NCBI GenBank assembly: GCA_964017195.1
Contig: OZ024890.1
Location: 53,906,841-53,970,840, forward strand
Length of the DNA: 64,000 nt
Origin: Siderastrea radians
Lineage: Eukaryota > Cnidaria > Anthozoa > Scleractinia > Rhizangiidae
Direction of reading: 5' to 3'
A program made the translations under genes and the position numbers. Of this stretch, positions 13,601 through 24,483 are shown piece by piece. The notes below the pieces were generated by a model. That model saw nothing but the letters and a program-made list of their open reading frames with translations. It was not told the origin of the DNA and did not search any database. Positions within the stretch are counted from its first letter, which is position 1. Every line of letters begins with the position of its first letter.

Positions 13601-16600
13601 TAATTTTATACTTTTTCGCAAATCTGTTTCAAGCTGAAATTTTATAATAACTTTGGAATGATAATATCATTATGCAATTTTCAGGTGAAACTAGGTCGCA
13701 TGTTCAATGTAAGAGGCGTGGCTACTCAGGGACGACATGATGCTGATCAGTGGGTGAAAAGTTACTCAGTCTCCTACACTGCGGACGACTTCAATTGGGT
13801 TTTCATCCGGGAAAACAGTCAAGTTAAGGTAAAAAGAAATTCTTAGTTTTCTGACTGACTGACTGACTGACTGACTGACTGACTGACTGACTGACTGACT
13901 GACTGACTGACTGACTGACTGAAAAAAACGATCAACCTAACTGTCTACATTACTCCCAACCAAGAATGTATGCTGATGATACCAGTATTACATTCGCGAG
14001 CAATAATGTCCAAGAGAAAAACGAATGCATTAATTCAGACCTAGAGGAAATTCGAGTATGGCTTGCTGCCAAAAAACTCACTTTGAATATAACGAAAACA
14101 GAATTTCTATTAATTGGTTCTAGACACAGATTGTCTAGTTTAACTGAGAGTCCGACAATCAAAATAAACCAAGTCCCTGTAGAACAAGTCTCTTCTACGA
14201 AATCTCTTGGTGTGCATATTGATCAGAATCTAAATTGGGATTTTCACATTAAAGAAATTTCCAAAAAGATTGCCTCTGGCATAAGTGCCATTAAACACAT
14301 AAGGAATTTATTTCCACGAGAGATACTTCTTGCTATCAGTTATAATTCACTAATTCAACCTCACTTCAATTACTGTAGTGTAGTGTGGGGATGCTGTTCA
14401 AAGGGACTCTCTCAGAAACTACAAAAGTTACAGAATCGTGCCGCACTTATCATAACCTTCTCAAATTATGACAGTAATACTGACGAACTTTTTCGTGATT
14501 TAAATTGGAGCAAACTTAATCATCAACGGGCAGTTAGTAAAGCGATTATGATGTACAACACCATCAACAACCAGACTCCGGGTTATTTAAGTTCTCGGTT
14601 TATTCCGCGTCACGAGGTTTTGTCTTACAGTCTTAGGAATAATGAATGTAAGCTATCAATACCATAGCCGCGCACTAATTATTGTAAACGAAGTTTTAGC
14701 TATAGCGGGGCTGTGTTATGGAATAGCTTACCTCGTGAGATAAAACAATCAAACTCTCTAAAAGAATTTAAAACTAAATAAAAAAATCACACCTTCATTT
14801 AGTAATGTTAAGGCATCATGCACGGTATCCTTGTAAAGCAGGTTTAACTAGTAATTAGCTTATTAGTTAGTGTAGTTAGCGTTTTTATCTCTTTTAATAA
14901 TATTAGTATAAATTTCTCTCCTGAATAGATTAACCGTGTTAAAATAAAGTTTTACTACTACTACTACTACTACTACTACTAACTGACTGACTGACTGACT
15001 GACTGACTGTCTGACTGACTGACTGTTTGACTGACTGACTGACTGACTGACTGACTGACTGACTGACTGGCTGGCTGGCTGGCTGACTGACTGACTGACT
15101 GACTGACTGACTGACTGACTGAATGTCAGTGACTATCTGACTGACTGACTGACTGACTGACTGACTGGCTGACTGAACAATCGAATGAACGAAGGAACGA
15201 ACGAACGAATGAATGAATGAATGAATGAATGAATGAATGAATGAATGAATGAATGAATGAATGAATGAATGAATGAATGCATGCATGCATGAATGAATGA
15301 ATGAATGAATGAATGAAGGAATGAATTATTCATTTTAATTTGTTCGTTCATATTGCATTTAGACATTTCTGGCTAATAGTGACAGAACAACAGTCATCAA
15401 ACATTTCTTCAGTCCTGACACGAGGATTTTTGCCCGAATTATTCGTTTTCACCCCAAAGCATGGCATGGTAACGTGTCAATGAGAGTGGAGATATATGGA
15501 TGTGCAGATGGTAAGTACCTATTCCCGTTTTTGTACACAGAAACAGTCCGACTTTATTGATTGTATAGTAACGCCTCCCAAAGGAACGTTCAGTACTTGG
15601 AACACCCCCCAAAAAAGTAATCTATTAAAAAGGTATAATCTGTTTTTACAATACATCATCTCTCTCCAGTTTACCCTTAACCTTAGCCTCTAATCCTAAC
15701 CCTAAAACAATTCATTCATGACAAATATGATACAAGAGAAAACGTACTTTACAGGGAAAGAGAGATCTTCGGAGGGGAAATTAAACGGGATTCGGACCTG
15801 ACCTTTTCATTGCCGGTGCAGATTATCCAGCTTTACCACTGCACTTTAAATTAAGCAACACATGGGAATTGGGCAATTGTTGAAATGATGAATATGTTTT
15901 AATTTATACGACAATAAATTATACAATGAACTGCAGAGGAAAGAATTATTACACAAAGATATATTTTCTACTCTATTGTTTATTTTTTTCGTTATCTATT
16001 TTTACCCGGCAGCTCGCAGTTGTTTTCTTCCTCTTGGTATGGAGAGCGGCCATCTTCCTGACAGCGCATTATCAGCATCCACATCCTACCATGCCAATAC
16101 CATCCCGCAGTTTTCCCGTCTCAACAAAATTCCCACCTCAGGTAAGGCCGGTGCCTGGTGTGCGAGCAGAAATGATGGCAGCCAATGGCTGCAGGTGTAC
16201 TTCGGGCGGGAAACTACAGTAACCGAAGTGGCGACTCAGGGAAGGTATGATGCTGACCAATGGGTGATGAGCTACAGCTTGTCCTACAGCGTGGATGGAA
16301 CTCACTGGGCCTGGTACAGACTTGCTGATGGGCATATTAAGGTGTGACAAACTAGTGAAAAAAGATGAATAGGGAAAATTTACCGCATCTCTATGAAATT
16401 GACGCTATCAATTACGTCATGCAGTTCATATCTTGCTCTTTTTTGGCATCAAATCTGGTAATCATTGCCTTTATTGGCAACGGTGTGAGTCGGATATACA
16501 GTGCCGTTGTAACAGTTTTGCGATTAAACAAAAGTATCAACGTTAACTGCCCCGGGTTTGTAGCAGGCCAGCGCAGGAAGCTACAGATGTTATGAACTCT

Positions 16601-18447
16601 TATGTATTCAAAGTGACTCACTGCTGCTTGCTGAAGTCAAAATTTCCTTCTAAAGTTTGAGTCTGTGCCGCACAAAATCCTGAGTTATCCCTTGGGTAGT
16701 ACTTTTCTGTAATGCTGATCTTTTCTTCATTTTTTGTCCAGTGGAATTTTAAAGAATTCGTTACTCTTTTCATTTGCGCTTCAAGGGTCAAGTTACGTTT
16801 AATTGAACTGGTTAGGCTAAGAATTGACTGACTTCATTGTTCTCAAAATATCAGGTATTTGGAGGTAACATTGACCGCAACACTCCAGTTTTCCATTCCC
16901 TTCATTCGCCTATCCAAGCCCGCTATCTTCGATTCCACCCCAGGACTTGGTCAGGTCACATCTCCATGAGGGCAGAGGTTTATGGCTGTCAGGAAGGTTA
17001 GATATAATCAGAAGACATTTTTATACTGAACTGGGAGAAAGGAAAGAAGATTATAAGTTGAAAATGACGCGGAATTTTAATCCAATTTTGACCATCAGAC
17101 TTACTTCCTCGCACTTCTTTTAATGTTTTATATCACATTTGCAAGTATCACTAAGTTTATAACCAGTGAGTTCAGATGCGACATCTAACATCACCAAAAG
17201 CAGCTTGACCTTGTACCCTTAAAGCTAGTTGTAGGCTCCGTGCTCATTTTTCCTTATTCTTGCGAACATAGAAGTTCTTTCAGAAATGGAACAATACATC
17301 GACCAGAACTAAATAAGTAATCACCGCAGTCTCATTTATTTTGATAAACTGAAAAAAAAATTTTTATTCAGGCTATCATTGCTCCATGTCACTTGGAATG
17401 GAAGATGGCCGAATTCACGATGCAGCCTTATCAGCCTCAACTAGTTACCACAGTAACTACGCTCCAAAACGCAGTCGTTTAAACCTGGTAGCTAGTTCAG
17501 GTTATGTAGGAGCCTGGTGTGTCAGGACAAATAACAACAAACAGTGGCTTCAAATCGATCTTGGAACGCCTACAACCGTGACTAGCGTGGCAACCCAGGG
17601 GAGGCAGGATTCATCTCAATGGGTCACCAGTTACTCGCTGTCTTACAGCCTCACTGGTTCTTACTGGGTTCAGTACACAGTGCGTGGGAAGAAGAGGGTA
17701 TTGATAATCATTTTACTTCAAATATTTGTGACTGATTAAGGACTTGCAATAAAGCGTATTAAAAAATATATTAAAATTATCGGAATCGTTTTTGACGATA
17801 CCTGGTATTTACGTACATCACTCACACTTAGTTATCTGAAGCACTTTTCTAGCTAGTTATTCTGATCTTCCTTCTGCAAGAGAATTGTCTTTTCTAGTGC
17901 TTTAATACTTCAAACTGGACTTTTGATAGGCATTTACGGTTTCTAAACCGGAAAAAGTGAAATTCTTATTTCTCCACTAAAACATCATATGAGCTACAGG
18001 CAGCAATGTTTCTCTAAGAAGCTTAGTTTTGTGTACTTCCCTTCTTTTGGTCGGAGGTTTAAGAATTGCCAAAAGCATACTTTTCCATGTCATTTTTTTC
18101 CATTTGCCTCGCCTGGCCATATATGTTTACTCAAAGTCCTCAAGGTGGACATCTGTGGCTTTTGATGCTGATAGTGATAGGTTTTTCCCGCCAAACATTT
18201 GGAAATCAGAACCCTCTCCCAAGTGATGAATACTTGTATCCCATTACTGGTTTCTTATGTATTATCATTCGCCTTTTTTTCTTGCTAGGTTTTTCGTGGG
18301 AACTTTGATCGGGACTCTATGGTTGTTCACCAAATCTTTCCACCATTCCACGCCCGCTTTGTTCGAATCCATCCCTTGAGCTGGTATGGCCATATAAGCA
18401 TGCGTGCTGAGCTGTACGGATGTCCTGTTAGAGTAAGAGAAAAATAA
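7569..18447 (+). CDS. Secreted five-domain discoidin (F5/8 type C) protein, gene A, complete
   Basis: Thirteen exons: 7569-7646, 8982-9063, 9741-10066, 10737-10878, 11809-12134, 12686-12830, 13220-13398, 13685-13828, 15363-15510, 16013-16341, 16855-16996, 17372-17697, 18289-18447. They join in frame to 841 codons plus TAA. All introns are GT-AG. Order: signal peptide (residues 1-20), spacer with a KR dibasic site (21-53), then five discoidin domains (about 54-209, 210-366, 367-523, 524-680, 681-841). Each domain starts at a conserved Cys and ends with YGC, the disulfide pair typical of the fold, and has the QWLQ.D.G, VATQGR and RFHP motifs. No transmembrane segment or EGF domain is seen, so a soluble extracellular lectin-like or adhesive protein is inferred. 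The ligand is unknown; the family binds phospholipids, glycans or proteins. Domain boundaries are phase 1 introns. AATAAA overlaps the stop codon. Confidence 0.88.
8982..9063 (+). CDS. Gene A exon 2: spacer with dibasic site
   Basis: Starts after TTTTAG in phase 0 and reads LPAIHGNNEEDNKLSIHKR then SVYTNPLL, ending phase 1 before GTAAGG. The 27 encoded residues are identical in gene B while two synonymous sites differ, so it is under purifying selection. The HKR|S dipeptide could be a proprotein convertase site that frees a ~30-residue propeptide; this is inferred. A reading in another frame (CHPWKQRRRQQ...) is rejected because only phase 0 joins exons 1 and 3. Confidence 0.82.
9741..10878 (+). 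CDS. Gene A discoidin domain 1 (exons 9741-10066 and 10737-10878)
   Basis: Reads RCSLPLGLENGHVPDAAFSA at the start, WLQIDFGELVRVTKVATQGR in the middle and RAEVYGC at the end. The outer boundaries are phase 1 and the internal intron is phase 0 between NSVTW and VFSGN. The position that is Cys in domains 2, 4 and 5 (GAWC) is Ala here. The loop after FSAS (SIDSASFV) differs strongly from gene B (SSHQAKFA). Confidence 0.9.
10879..11808. other. Intron between domains 1 and 2 of gene A
   Basis: No gene. A short block near 11660-11690 (AACTGGTCGAAACGTCAACG) is kept in copy B near 55966, where the same intron is 5.2 kb because of inserted elements. Confidence 0.7.
11809..12830 (+). CDS. Gene A discoidin domain 2 (exons 11809-12134 and 12686-12830)
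   Basis: Starts SCSVSLGVEDKRIPDGAFTA, contains GAWC and QWLQIDLGE, and ends AEVYGC. Same phase 1-0-1 cassette as domain 1. It is one of the most conserved domains between the two paralogues, including the loop after TASGSYND. Confidence 0.9.
13220..15510 (+). CDS. Gene A discoidin domain 3 (exons 13220-13398, 13685-13828, 15363-15510)
   Basis: Starts TCLMPVGVEDGRIPEEAFTA and ends RVEIYGC. An extra phase 0 intron splits it after NQWLQ, so it has three exons instead of two; gene B shares this intron. The Cys of the GAWC position is shifted by one (SCWAAKQ). The last intron (13829-15362) holds a CTGA microsatellite and a LINE insertion that gene B lacks. The LINE lies on the coding strand but outside the exons, so the domain frame is intact. 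Confidence 0.88.
13851..13922. repeat. (CTGA)n microsatellite, left part
   Basis: About 18 perfect copies of CTGA just after exon 13685-13828. The array continues beyond the LINE insertion at 14982, and the same intron of gene B carries the array uninterrupted at 62138-62495. Confidence 0.95.
13923..14981 (+). mobile_element. 5'-truncated non-LTR retrotransposon (CR1/L2/Jockey-like) inside the CTGA array
   Basis: The copy starts just before the YADD box of reverse transcriptase (13966, MYADDTSITFAS) and continues with the typical LINE C-terminal region (KTEFLLIGS, FNYCSVVWG, LQKLQNRAALI). An in-frame TAG at 14665 breaks the frame; beyond it the same frame reads FSYSGAVLWNSLPREIK before a final stop. 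The 3' end is a (TAC)n tail at 14952-14980. CTGA repeats on both sides mark insertion into the microsatellite. It is a dead copy and not part of gene A. Confidence 0.85.
14982..15325. repeat. Microsatellite: (CTGA)n then (GAAT)n
   Basis: CTGA units with scattered CTGG and CTGT variants to about 15175, then GAAC/GAAT units with a short GCAT run to about 15325. On the opposite strand they read as Ser-Val-Ser-Gln and His-Ser-Phe-Ile repeats, which are not genes. Confidence 0.95.
15511..16012. other. Intron between domains 3 and 4 of gene A
   Basis: No gene or element recognised. Positions 15680-15715 hold a run of CCTAACCCTAA-like repeats too short to call. Confidence 0.6.
16013..16996 (+). CDS. 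Gene A discoidin domain 4 (exons 16013-16341 and 16855-16996)
   Basis: Starts SCFLPLGMESGHLPDSALSA, contains GAWC, QWLQVYFG and VATQGRYDADQW, and ends AEVYGC. Phases 1-0-1. Both donors are weak (AAG|GTGTGA and AAG|GTTAGA), but the frame joins exactly and gene B has the better GTATGA at the first one. Confidence 0.88.
16997..17371. other. Intron between domains 4 and 5 of gene A
   Basis: Plain AT-rich intron; nothing recognised. Confidence 0.7.
17372..18447 (+). CDS. Gene A discoidin domain 5 and C-terminus (exons 17372-17697 and 18289-18447)
   Basis: Starts HCSMSLGMEDGRIHDAALSA, contains GAWC and QWLQIDLG, and ends AELYGCPVRVREK followed by TAA. Unlike the other domains, the last exon lacks the phase 1 donor after the final Cys, so it reads to the stop and ends the protein ten residues after YGC begins. 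A possible GTAAGA donor at 18433 exists but would leave phase 0, which does not suit the cassette pattern. Confidence 0.85.
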
Positions 18448-19477
18448 ATAATTTAAAGTAATTGCCTAAAACAGCTGAGGTATTATCTTTAACTAAGATC
18501 TTTCTTGGAAAGTCTTTACAAGTTAAATGTTTCAGTATATTTTAAAAATGACAGACAGTGAAATAAAATTGACCAGCAAGGAAAAACTTTCTTTTGGACA
18601 TGGGAAAAATTCAGGTAATGGCGTTTCTGGGCAAGGAATTTCAGAAATACCTGTACGTTTGTTAAACAAGAAGAGCAAAATTGTACTGGAATATACTTTT
18701 TGGGTCTTTCATTGATGCTTTAGAACCGGCCTGAAAAGCCAAATAACCAAAGATTGTTAAAATTCCCGGTGAATTAAATGTCACTGCGTATTTAACACCA
18801 AAGTTAGTGAAGCGCTTTTAATATGTATAGTTGCCTCGGTAAGAAAATTGCAGGATAAAATCAACCTGGTCCCTCTGCTCAAGTTGTGAGAAAACCTGAA
18901 ATAAAACGTGTTGCAGGTAATCTGTAATGACTGGCATCCCTTTGCGGAAGATCGGGAGACCGGTAATAATTCCAGGTCAGATCTTCTTGTTTTAAAAGCT
19001 GGATAAAAACGCACTGACACTAAAGATTTTTCAACTCGGCTGTCTTGGATTGAAGCAGATAGAACCCATACATTGTACATTCATTAGATTTACATGAAAT
19101 CTGAAAGTCTTCTAGGGTAATGGGTCTAGCTAGGCTTGACATACACCACAAATATTGAAAATCAATTGATATTCAATGTGTAATTGCTTTTTGCAGGGCA
19201 TCTGAAGAAAATAAAAGCTTTTAAAGGCGCCGCAGGTACTACAAGCGGCGCAGCGGCTTGAAGTACATGAAGCGTTCCTTCTTTTGTCTTCCAGTTCGTA
19301 GAAAGTAGAATAAAAAGCTTTCTAAAAAAGAAAAATGATTGTTGCTTTGTTTGAATTTATTTGTTACATGTAGCTTTCAGGTCCCCCGTATTCTCCTCTG
19401 TGAGTACCCAAATTGGTTTTGCCGAAATCCCCGGATGCTTTTTAGTGTCAATTTAGAAGTAAAACCCGGATTTCGGC
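18448..19477. other. 3' flank of gene A, no gene seen
   Basis: AT-rich sequence with short open frames only. None has domain-like content. Confidence 0.6.
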
Positions 19478-19704
19478 CAGAACGTCTTGCTAGCCCACAT
19501 ATAAGGCACTAATAACATTACAATCCTATACGAATATATACACCAACTGATTAACGCACCTACCTCCACTAACACACACTTTCCTTCACTTGTACTCACT
19601 TTCCTTCATTTGTACTCACTTTCCTTCATTTGTACTCACTTCCCCTCACTTGTACTCACTTACGTTCACATTAGTGCCTTATATGTGGGCTAGCATGACG
19701 TTCT
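19478..19704. mobile_element. Foldback MITE with internal 20-bp tandem repeat
   Basis: Inverted arms of about 35 bp (TAGCCCACATATAAGGCACT in the left arm near 19490, its reverse complement near 19675) enclose four 20-bp units at 19581-19660, each close to TTCCTTCATTTGTACTCACT. The second and third units are identical and the others differ at a few bases. No coding capacity. Confidence 0.7.
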
Positions 19705-20408
19705 TGCCCGGATTTCGCTAGCGAAGCAGGCATAAGTGCAAAGACAAAAGCCCATATTTTACTGAACAGCAAACAAGCGGCGATTTTAAGAAACTCTTAA
19801 TAATTCACTTTATAATATTCCGTCTCCGTTTCTGCAAACTTGGTCAGTCGGTAACAACTATCGCGGCCCTTTGTGTGCGGCCTTGCTATCTATAAAAAAA
19901 TTCTTGCAGATGTCAGTATAGGTAACATGATTAAAAACCTTGGCTCAAATTGCTATCCTAATCGAAACAAAGACTAAACCGTTAACCACTCAAGTAAAGT
20001 GTTCGAGGTTTTGTGTCCTTAATAAGAGGCTAAATGGGCTCTTGACATTTACCGTGTCAAGAGACACTTTTGTTTTATTTTATTCTAAACAGCTTTTTTA
20101 AGCGTTGTTTTGACTACTCACACAGTTTGCCTATCTGCAAAATTGGCCTAGAATCAATAAAGAACGGCTTAAGGCAGTGTGTTGACCGCTTTTCGCACGT
20201 CAGCTATATTCAGTGATAGGCATCGAACTTAATGGTTTGCCAAAACCTCCTTTTTATTTTATCAACCATATTGAATTTTTCCATTTGGTTTACAGTTGTT
20301 TTTGTATAAACAAGCCGGAGATCAGAGCATTCTGCACAGGTGTTGATCTGGCATAGGTTGGTTAATACTGAAATTAATCAGTTGCACTACAGTTTACCCA
20401 TCTTACAA
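19705..20408. other. Spacer, nothing recognised
   Basis: No gene or RNA seen. The last 25 bases (CCCATCTTACAAAGCTACTC) belong to a dispersed repeat seen again near 22117, 35515 and 38090. Confidence 0.6.
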
Positions 20409-20417
20409 AGCTACTCG

Positions 20418-22078
20418 GGGTAGCGACAAAAAGTGCGGTAGGCCATGTCCTAGGCCATGACAGTGACATGGGGTAGGCCATGGCCTACCCTATGGCCTAC
20501 CCGTGGTCAATGTTGTAGAATAATTTACTCTTAAATCTCTTGAAATCCTCAACACAATCAAGGATAAAGGTGAGGGAATTGCACTTGTTACAGCAAAAAT
20601 ACGAATAAGGTATATTTTGGCTCTTAGTGAACCTTGTATATGTGCATTTTTTGTGTGAAAATTGTATTAGCTTACATGTCTATTGCTTGAAGAAGAACAA
20701 CGTCAAGGAAGCCTACAATGACGTCTTATGATTGTGATCAGTGGTACAAAGTGCATGACTACATATCGGTTGTTGGTTTCTACTCGTTATTAAATATGGA
20801 ATAAATCTGATCAATTGGAATAATTATTTTAATATGCTGGTTTATAGCACAACTAAGTCTATTTAAATAGTTTGTATAAACTTTGCTTTACAACAACATT
20901 TTCAGTTTTAGCTCAGCCAGTCGGACTAAAATGGAAATATTCAGTACATATACACTGTACACCGATAACCACGGTCCGTAAAGCGAGCTGAGCTAGGTTA
21001 AATTTTTATAAGAGCTGATGTCATTGTATTTGTCCATAAAAAGACATAAAGCAGGTTAATGGAAGATAAAAAATATATGAACCTTCTGTCGGGACAAAAT
21101 TTATATTGTCTGTAATAGCTTAAAGCGGGCGTCTCTAAAGTGGGCTTCCAAGAATGTACTCTGTTCCTTCTTCATGCTCCCCGTGATGACGAACATTTTC
21201 CGGCAGATACATGTACTCGCTGTAGTTTTGAAACATACAGCGTTTTGTACATGGCCTCCTACACGATTAATTGGTGAGGAATGCCTGATAAGCCAAAAAA
21301 GATCTGAATGGGAAGTTATATTGCATTCAAAAGCAGCCAACTCGTACAGTTGCAAAGTAAATAATTCAGCTGACGTGAAACGGGACACATCACTGCAATT
21401 TCATACAACAATTTTGAATTACCTTCCATGGGAATATGTCCTGGTTCCGTATGTCCTAATAGACACGAGGTAAAAGCTGGGAGGGGGGGTACTCCATTAT
21501 CTGACCTTAACAGGGATGTGCGGCCTGATAAGGTATGGTTCTCACAAGGTTTTGTCTTAAATGTGGTAAGGGTATACGTAATTACCGCAAACAGCTCAAC
21601 CACTCTAGCTATAAAGCTGTAAATAGATTTCTAAATATCAGTGTAAGAAACAGTTTGTCCTTACCCCATATTCTAGTCCAAGACAGGGTGTGATTTTGGG
21701 TTAAATGTCCCTGAAAAAAATCTGTTCTGTCTTAAACAAGGTCAGGGCTTGACCCACCTCCGTACCTGAGCATCTGTTGAGAACCCCTCCCCCGGAAAAG
21801 TGGTTGTTTCTTTCAAACTGGTTAAACTTGTTAATGACCGTTTTAAATTAAATGCAGTTGGGCATGCGCATAAAAGCTACATGAAAAATTCTTTCTTCCG
21901 TAATAAAAGATTCGAACAAGGCATTCTTAGGAAAAGTCACCACTAGTAGGCCTATTGTGTGGCTTAGGCTATTTTTTTAGGGTTTATAATCTGCTGTTTT
22001 TAGGAACTGTTTTCAGAAAATTGACCACGGGTAGGCCATGGGATAGGCCATGGCCTACCCCACATTTTGTCGCTACCC
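20418..22078. mobile_element. TIR DNA transposon with 9-bp target duplication
   Basis: Starts GGGTAGCGACAAAA and ends TTTTGTCGCTACCC; the terminal repeats go on as GGCCATGGCCTACCC-type blocks for about 90 bp. The direct repeat AGCTACTCG flanks it (20409-20417 and 22079-22087). Removing the element restores CTTACAAAGCTACTCGGCCT, which matches an intact copy of the host repeat at 22117. A 9-bp duplication is typical of Mutator-like elements. The interior has no recognised transposase, so the copy looks non-autonomous. Confidence 0.8.
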
Positions 22079-22087
22079 AGCTACTCG

Positions 22088-22610
22088 GCCTAAATAAGTT
22101 TCACTACCGTGGATCCAAGTTACAAAGCTACTCGGTCTAAATCAGTTTCACCGTACCACAGTTCACCTGTGACCCGTTTAGGTCTTCCCCAATTTTAAAG
22201 ATCTTTTTTTCTGAATATTTGCTGTTGTCTACACAATAGACCATTCAAGCGAAACTTTCTCGCACCTCGTTGGATCAAACTTATCCGAGTACTCTATTAG
22301 CGTCGATTAGTGGCAAACTATAAAAGCAGGCTTGATAGCAACCGTGCTACACTTGCCACTAGCTCGCCTTTAGAGCTCTTCATAAAGAAAAGTTTTAGCA
22401 ACTGACAAAGGATTCAATTTTTTAAGGTTCCGAAACTGGTCTTGCGTTTTTAAGCTTCAGAATTGTTCATTTACCAACTAACCACGCTGCTCAAAAGTTC
22501 CGTTGATCAGCTGATCAAAATCCTGCCTGCAAAGGCGAACTGCCGAGAGTACCCGCTGTCGTCCTGTTTGTGTTACCACGAACTTAGTTAATATGACCTC
22601 GCTCGGGCGT
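22088..22610. other. Dispersed repeat remnant and spacer
   Basis: 22117-22165 carries TTACAAAGCTACTCGG and TTTCACCGTACCACAG, the same repeat that hosts the transposon before it. The rest shows nothing recognisable. Confidence 0.5.
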
Positions 22611-22682
22611 CTCCCCGTAGCTCAGTGGTTAGAGCGCCCGACCAGAGTTCGGGAGACCATAGGTTCGATTCCAGTAGGGGTG
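22611..22682 (+). tRNA. tRNA-like sequence (SINE head or pseudogene)
   Basis: 72 bases fold as a cloverleaf: D arm GCTC/GAGC, anticodon arm CCCGA/TCGGG with loop CCAGAGT (anticodon AGA), and T loop TTCGATT. The A box TAGCTCAGTGG and the B box GGTTCGATTCC are intact. Two acceptor pairs and one T-stem pair are mismatched, base 33 is C instead of U, and there is no long variable arm as a true tRNA-Ser would need. A tRNA-derived SINE head or pseudogene is more likely than a working tRNA. Confidence 0.5.
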
Positions 22683-23357
22683 TCAGCGTTTTTGTTTGTC
22701 GCACGCTCGTGACAGTCTTAATGTTTCCATCCTTCTTATCTTTTTCCATGTTTTCTTGATTTATTGTTACTTGTTTATTTTTTTCTTTGTTTTCTTTCTT
22801 TTTTTCTTGTTTTATGCAGTTTTTATTTTGAAGTGTTCTATAGCAGGAATTTTGAATACAGACCATAAAATACACCCAGCACCTTGTGTGTGACATGCAA
22901 AACCTTATTTCTAGTAATTAGGCTAGGATTAATTAAATTCTTCATTTGCAATTTTTTCCCTCAGCGTCTCCATCAAAACTATAAATTAAAAAAGGAATCG
23001 GCTGATAAAAACGGCCGCGTTTCGACGGCTGTTTGAAAATTGGAGACCTTAGGAAAAGCATGCAACGCTGTGAAATTAAAAAGCGTTGTTTTCAGTTCGT
23101 GCAGGTCAAAACGAAACGTTTTGAAATCGCACTAATGTGAGAACTGATGCAAATGGTGACTTTGAAAACGGAGAGGCATTTTTCACTCTTCAGTTAAGAA
23201 AACGCCATCAAAAATGAACAGGCGAAAAGGACTAGCACTCTCTTATTAATTATTAAAGATGAGCGCACTGTGGTGGAACTGTTAGGGTTGTCATGGAATG
23301 AAATATAATAAAAGTGACTCAGTATAAACAAGTACAGCAAGTTAATAACCCTTTTAA
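22683..23357. other. Spacer with T-rich tract, no gene
   Basis: A pyrimidine-rich stretch (22735-22835) follows the tRNA-like sequence and could be the SINE body. Nothing else is recognised. Confidence 0.5.
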
Positions 23358-23931
23358 GAGGCTGTCTCCCTAAAAGTGTTCCACTCGATCTCGGACTCAA
23401 AAACAGATTTCCTTCAAATTTCTACCACAAATACTACTATCTATCCCTACTACTAAAATGCATTTGAAATGATCCAAAAGTTTATTTTGCTCCCGTTTTG
23501 AGGATTTGATTGTCAGTACACCGTAAGTGACTAAAATTTGGCTATTTTGGGCGCCGTAGTACGGGGTTTTTCAATTATCGTTTAAAAAGACTTCGCACCG
23601 TCACAACCTTCAAATTTACACCCATTTGATAGCTTATTACTTCTTTTTACCGCTCCTGTGTCATTTGGACATTTTCCCGTTCGAAATCGTGTGAAACTGT
23701 AAATAATAATTGAACTAATCTAATAAGTCACTCGAACTGGATGAAATAGTGCTTTTGAAACATGCCAAAATTCTCAATTGAGGCACTTAGGCCAGACGTA
23801 AAAACCCGTTCTAGGCATAGACTAAGCACTATTTCCTAGAATTATACAATAAAACTTGCGGCAGAATGCGATTCTGAGAAATTGTGTCGAAGTTTAGTAA
23901 GCCATTTTCGCCAATGGTGTTTTGCGTGACA
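23358..23931. repeat. Left ~574 bp arm of the TTAA element
   Basis: Pairs with 33346-33918. Small differences, for example ACTCGATCTCGG against ACTTGATCTCGG, show that the arms have diverged by several percent by eye, so the element is not brand new. Confidence 0.85.
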
Positions 23932-24184
23932 TGAATTTCCATTCAAGTGTTGTTATATATATCCGCCTAATTAAAGGGATGTCGATGGTGGTTCAAAAAA
24001 TTATACAAAGTACTTTTCCTGTTTTTTGCTATGAAACCGATTCTGGATGTCCAAAACCTCGAATAGATACTGTAGTTACTTTATTTGCCACTCACCTTGT
24101 TCGATAAATAACTCTCCCCTCAGGCAAAGGATTCGGCGGTTTCATTATAGAGGTGATGAAAAAGTCTTTTTCTCTTGGTCATGA

Positions 24185-24322
24185 TGTAATAAACCAAGGA
24201 CACGAATATTGTAGATCTACATGCTTTAATAATCACGAAGAAGAATGAATTGAAATTGTACATTGCACAACAGGGATATCCGATTACTGATACATGATTC
24301 CGCACGTGACTAGATTATAACA
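24185..24322 (-). repeat. 3' LTR of the gypsy element
   Basis: 138 bp, identical by eye to the other LTR; starts TGTTATAATC and ends TTTATTACA on the element strand. Very short for a gypsy LTR. Confidence 0.93.
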
Positions 24323-24483
24323 TTCCTCCCCCTTAAGACTTTTGCTATTCCAAACTAAAAAAGTACACAAAAACGCTAACTGAAGCATAACAAAAACAAT
24401 CATTAATGATTTTCACGCATGTATGTCACACAATAATTCTCGTCGATTGCTAATCAATGTTCATGAGCAATGTCACATAATTT

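Noticed and set aside
14939..15366. Minus-strand frames with SVSQ and HSFI repeats
   Set aside because: They are translations of CTGA and GAAT microsatellites inside an intron.
22588..22896. Lys-rich minus-strand frame
   Set aside because: Product of a pyrimidine-rich tract next to the tRNA-like sequence.
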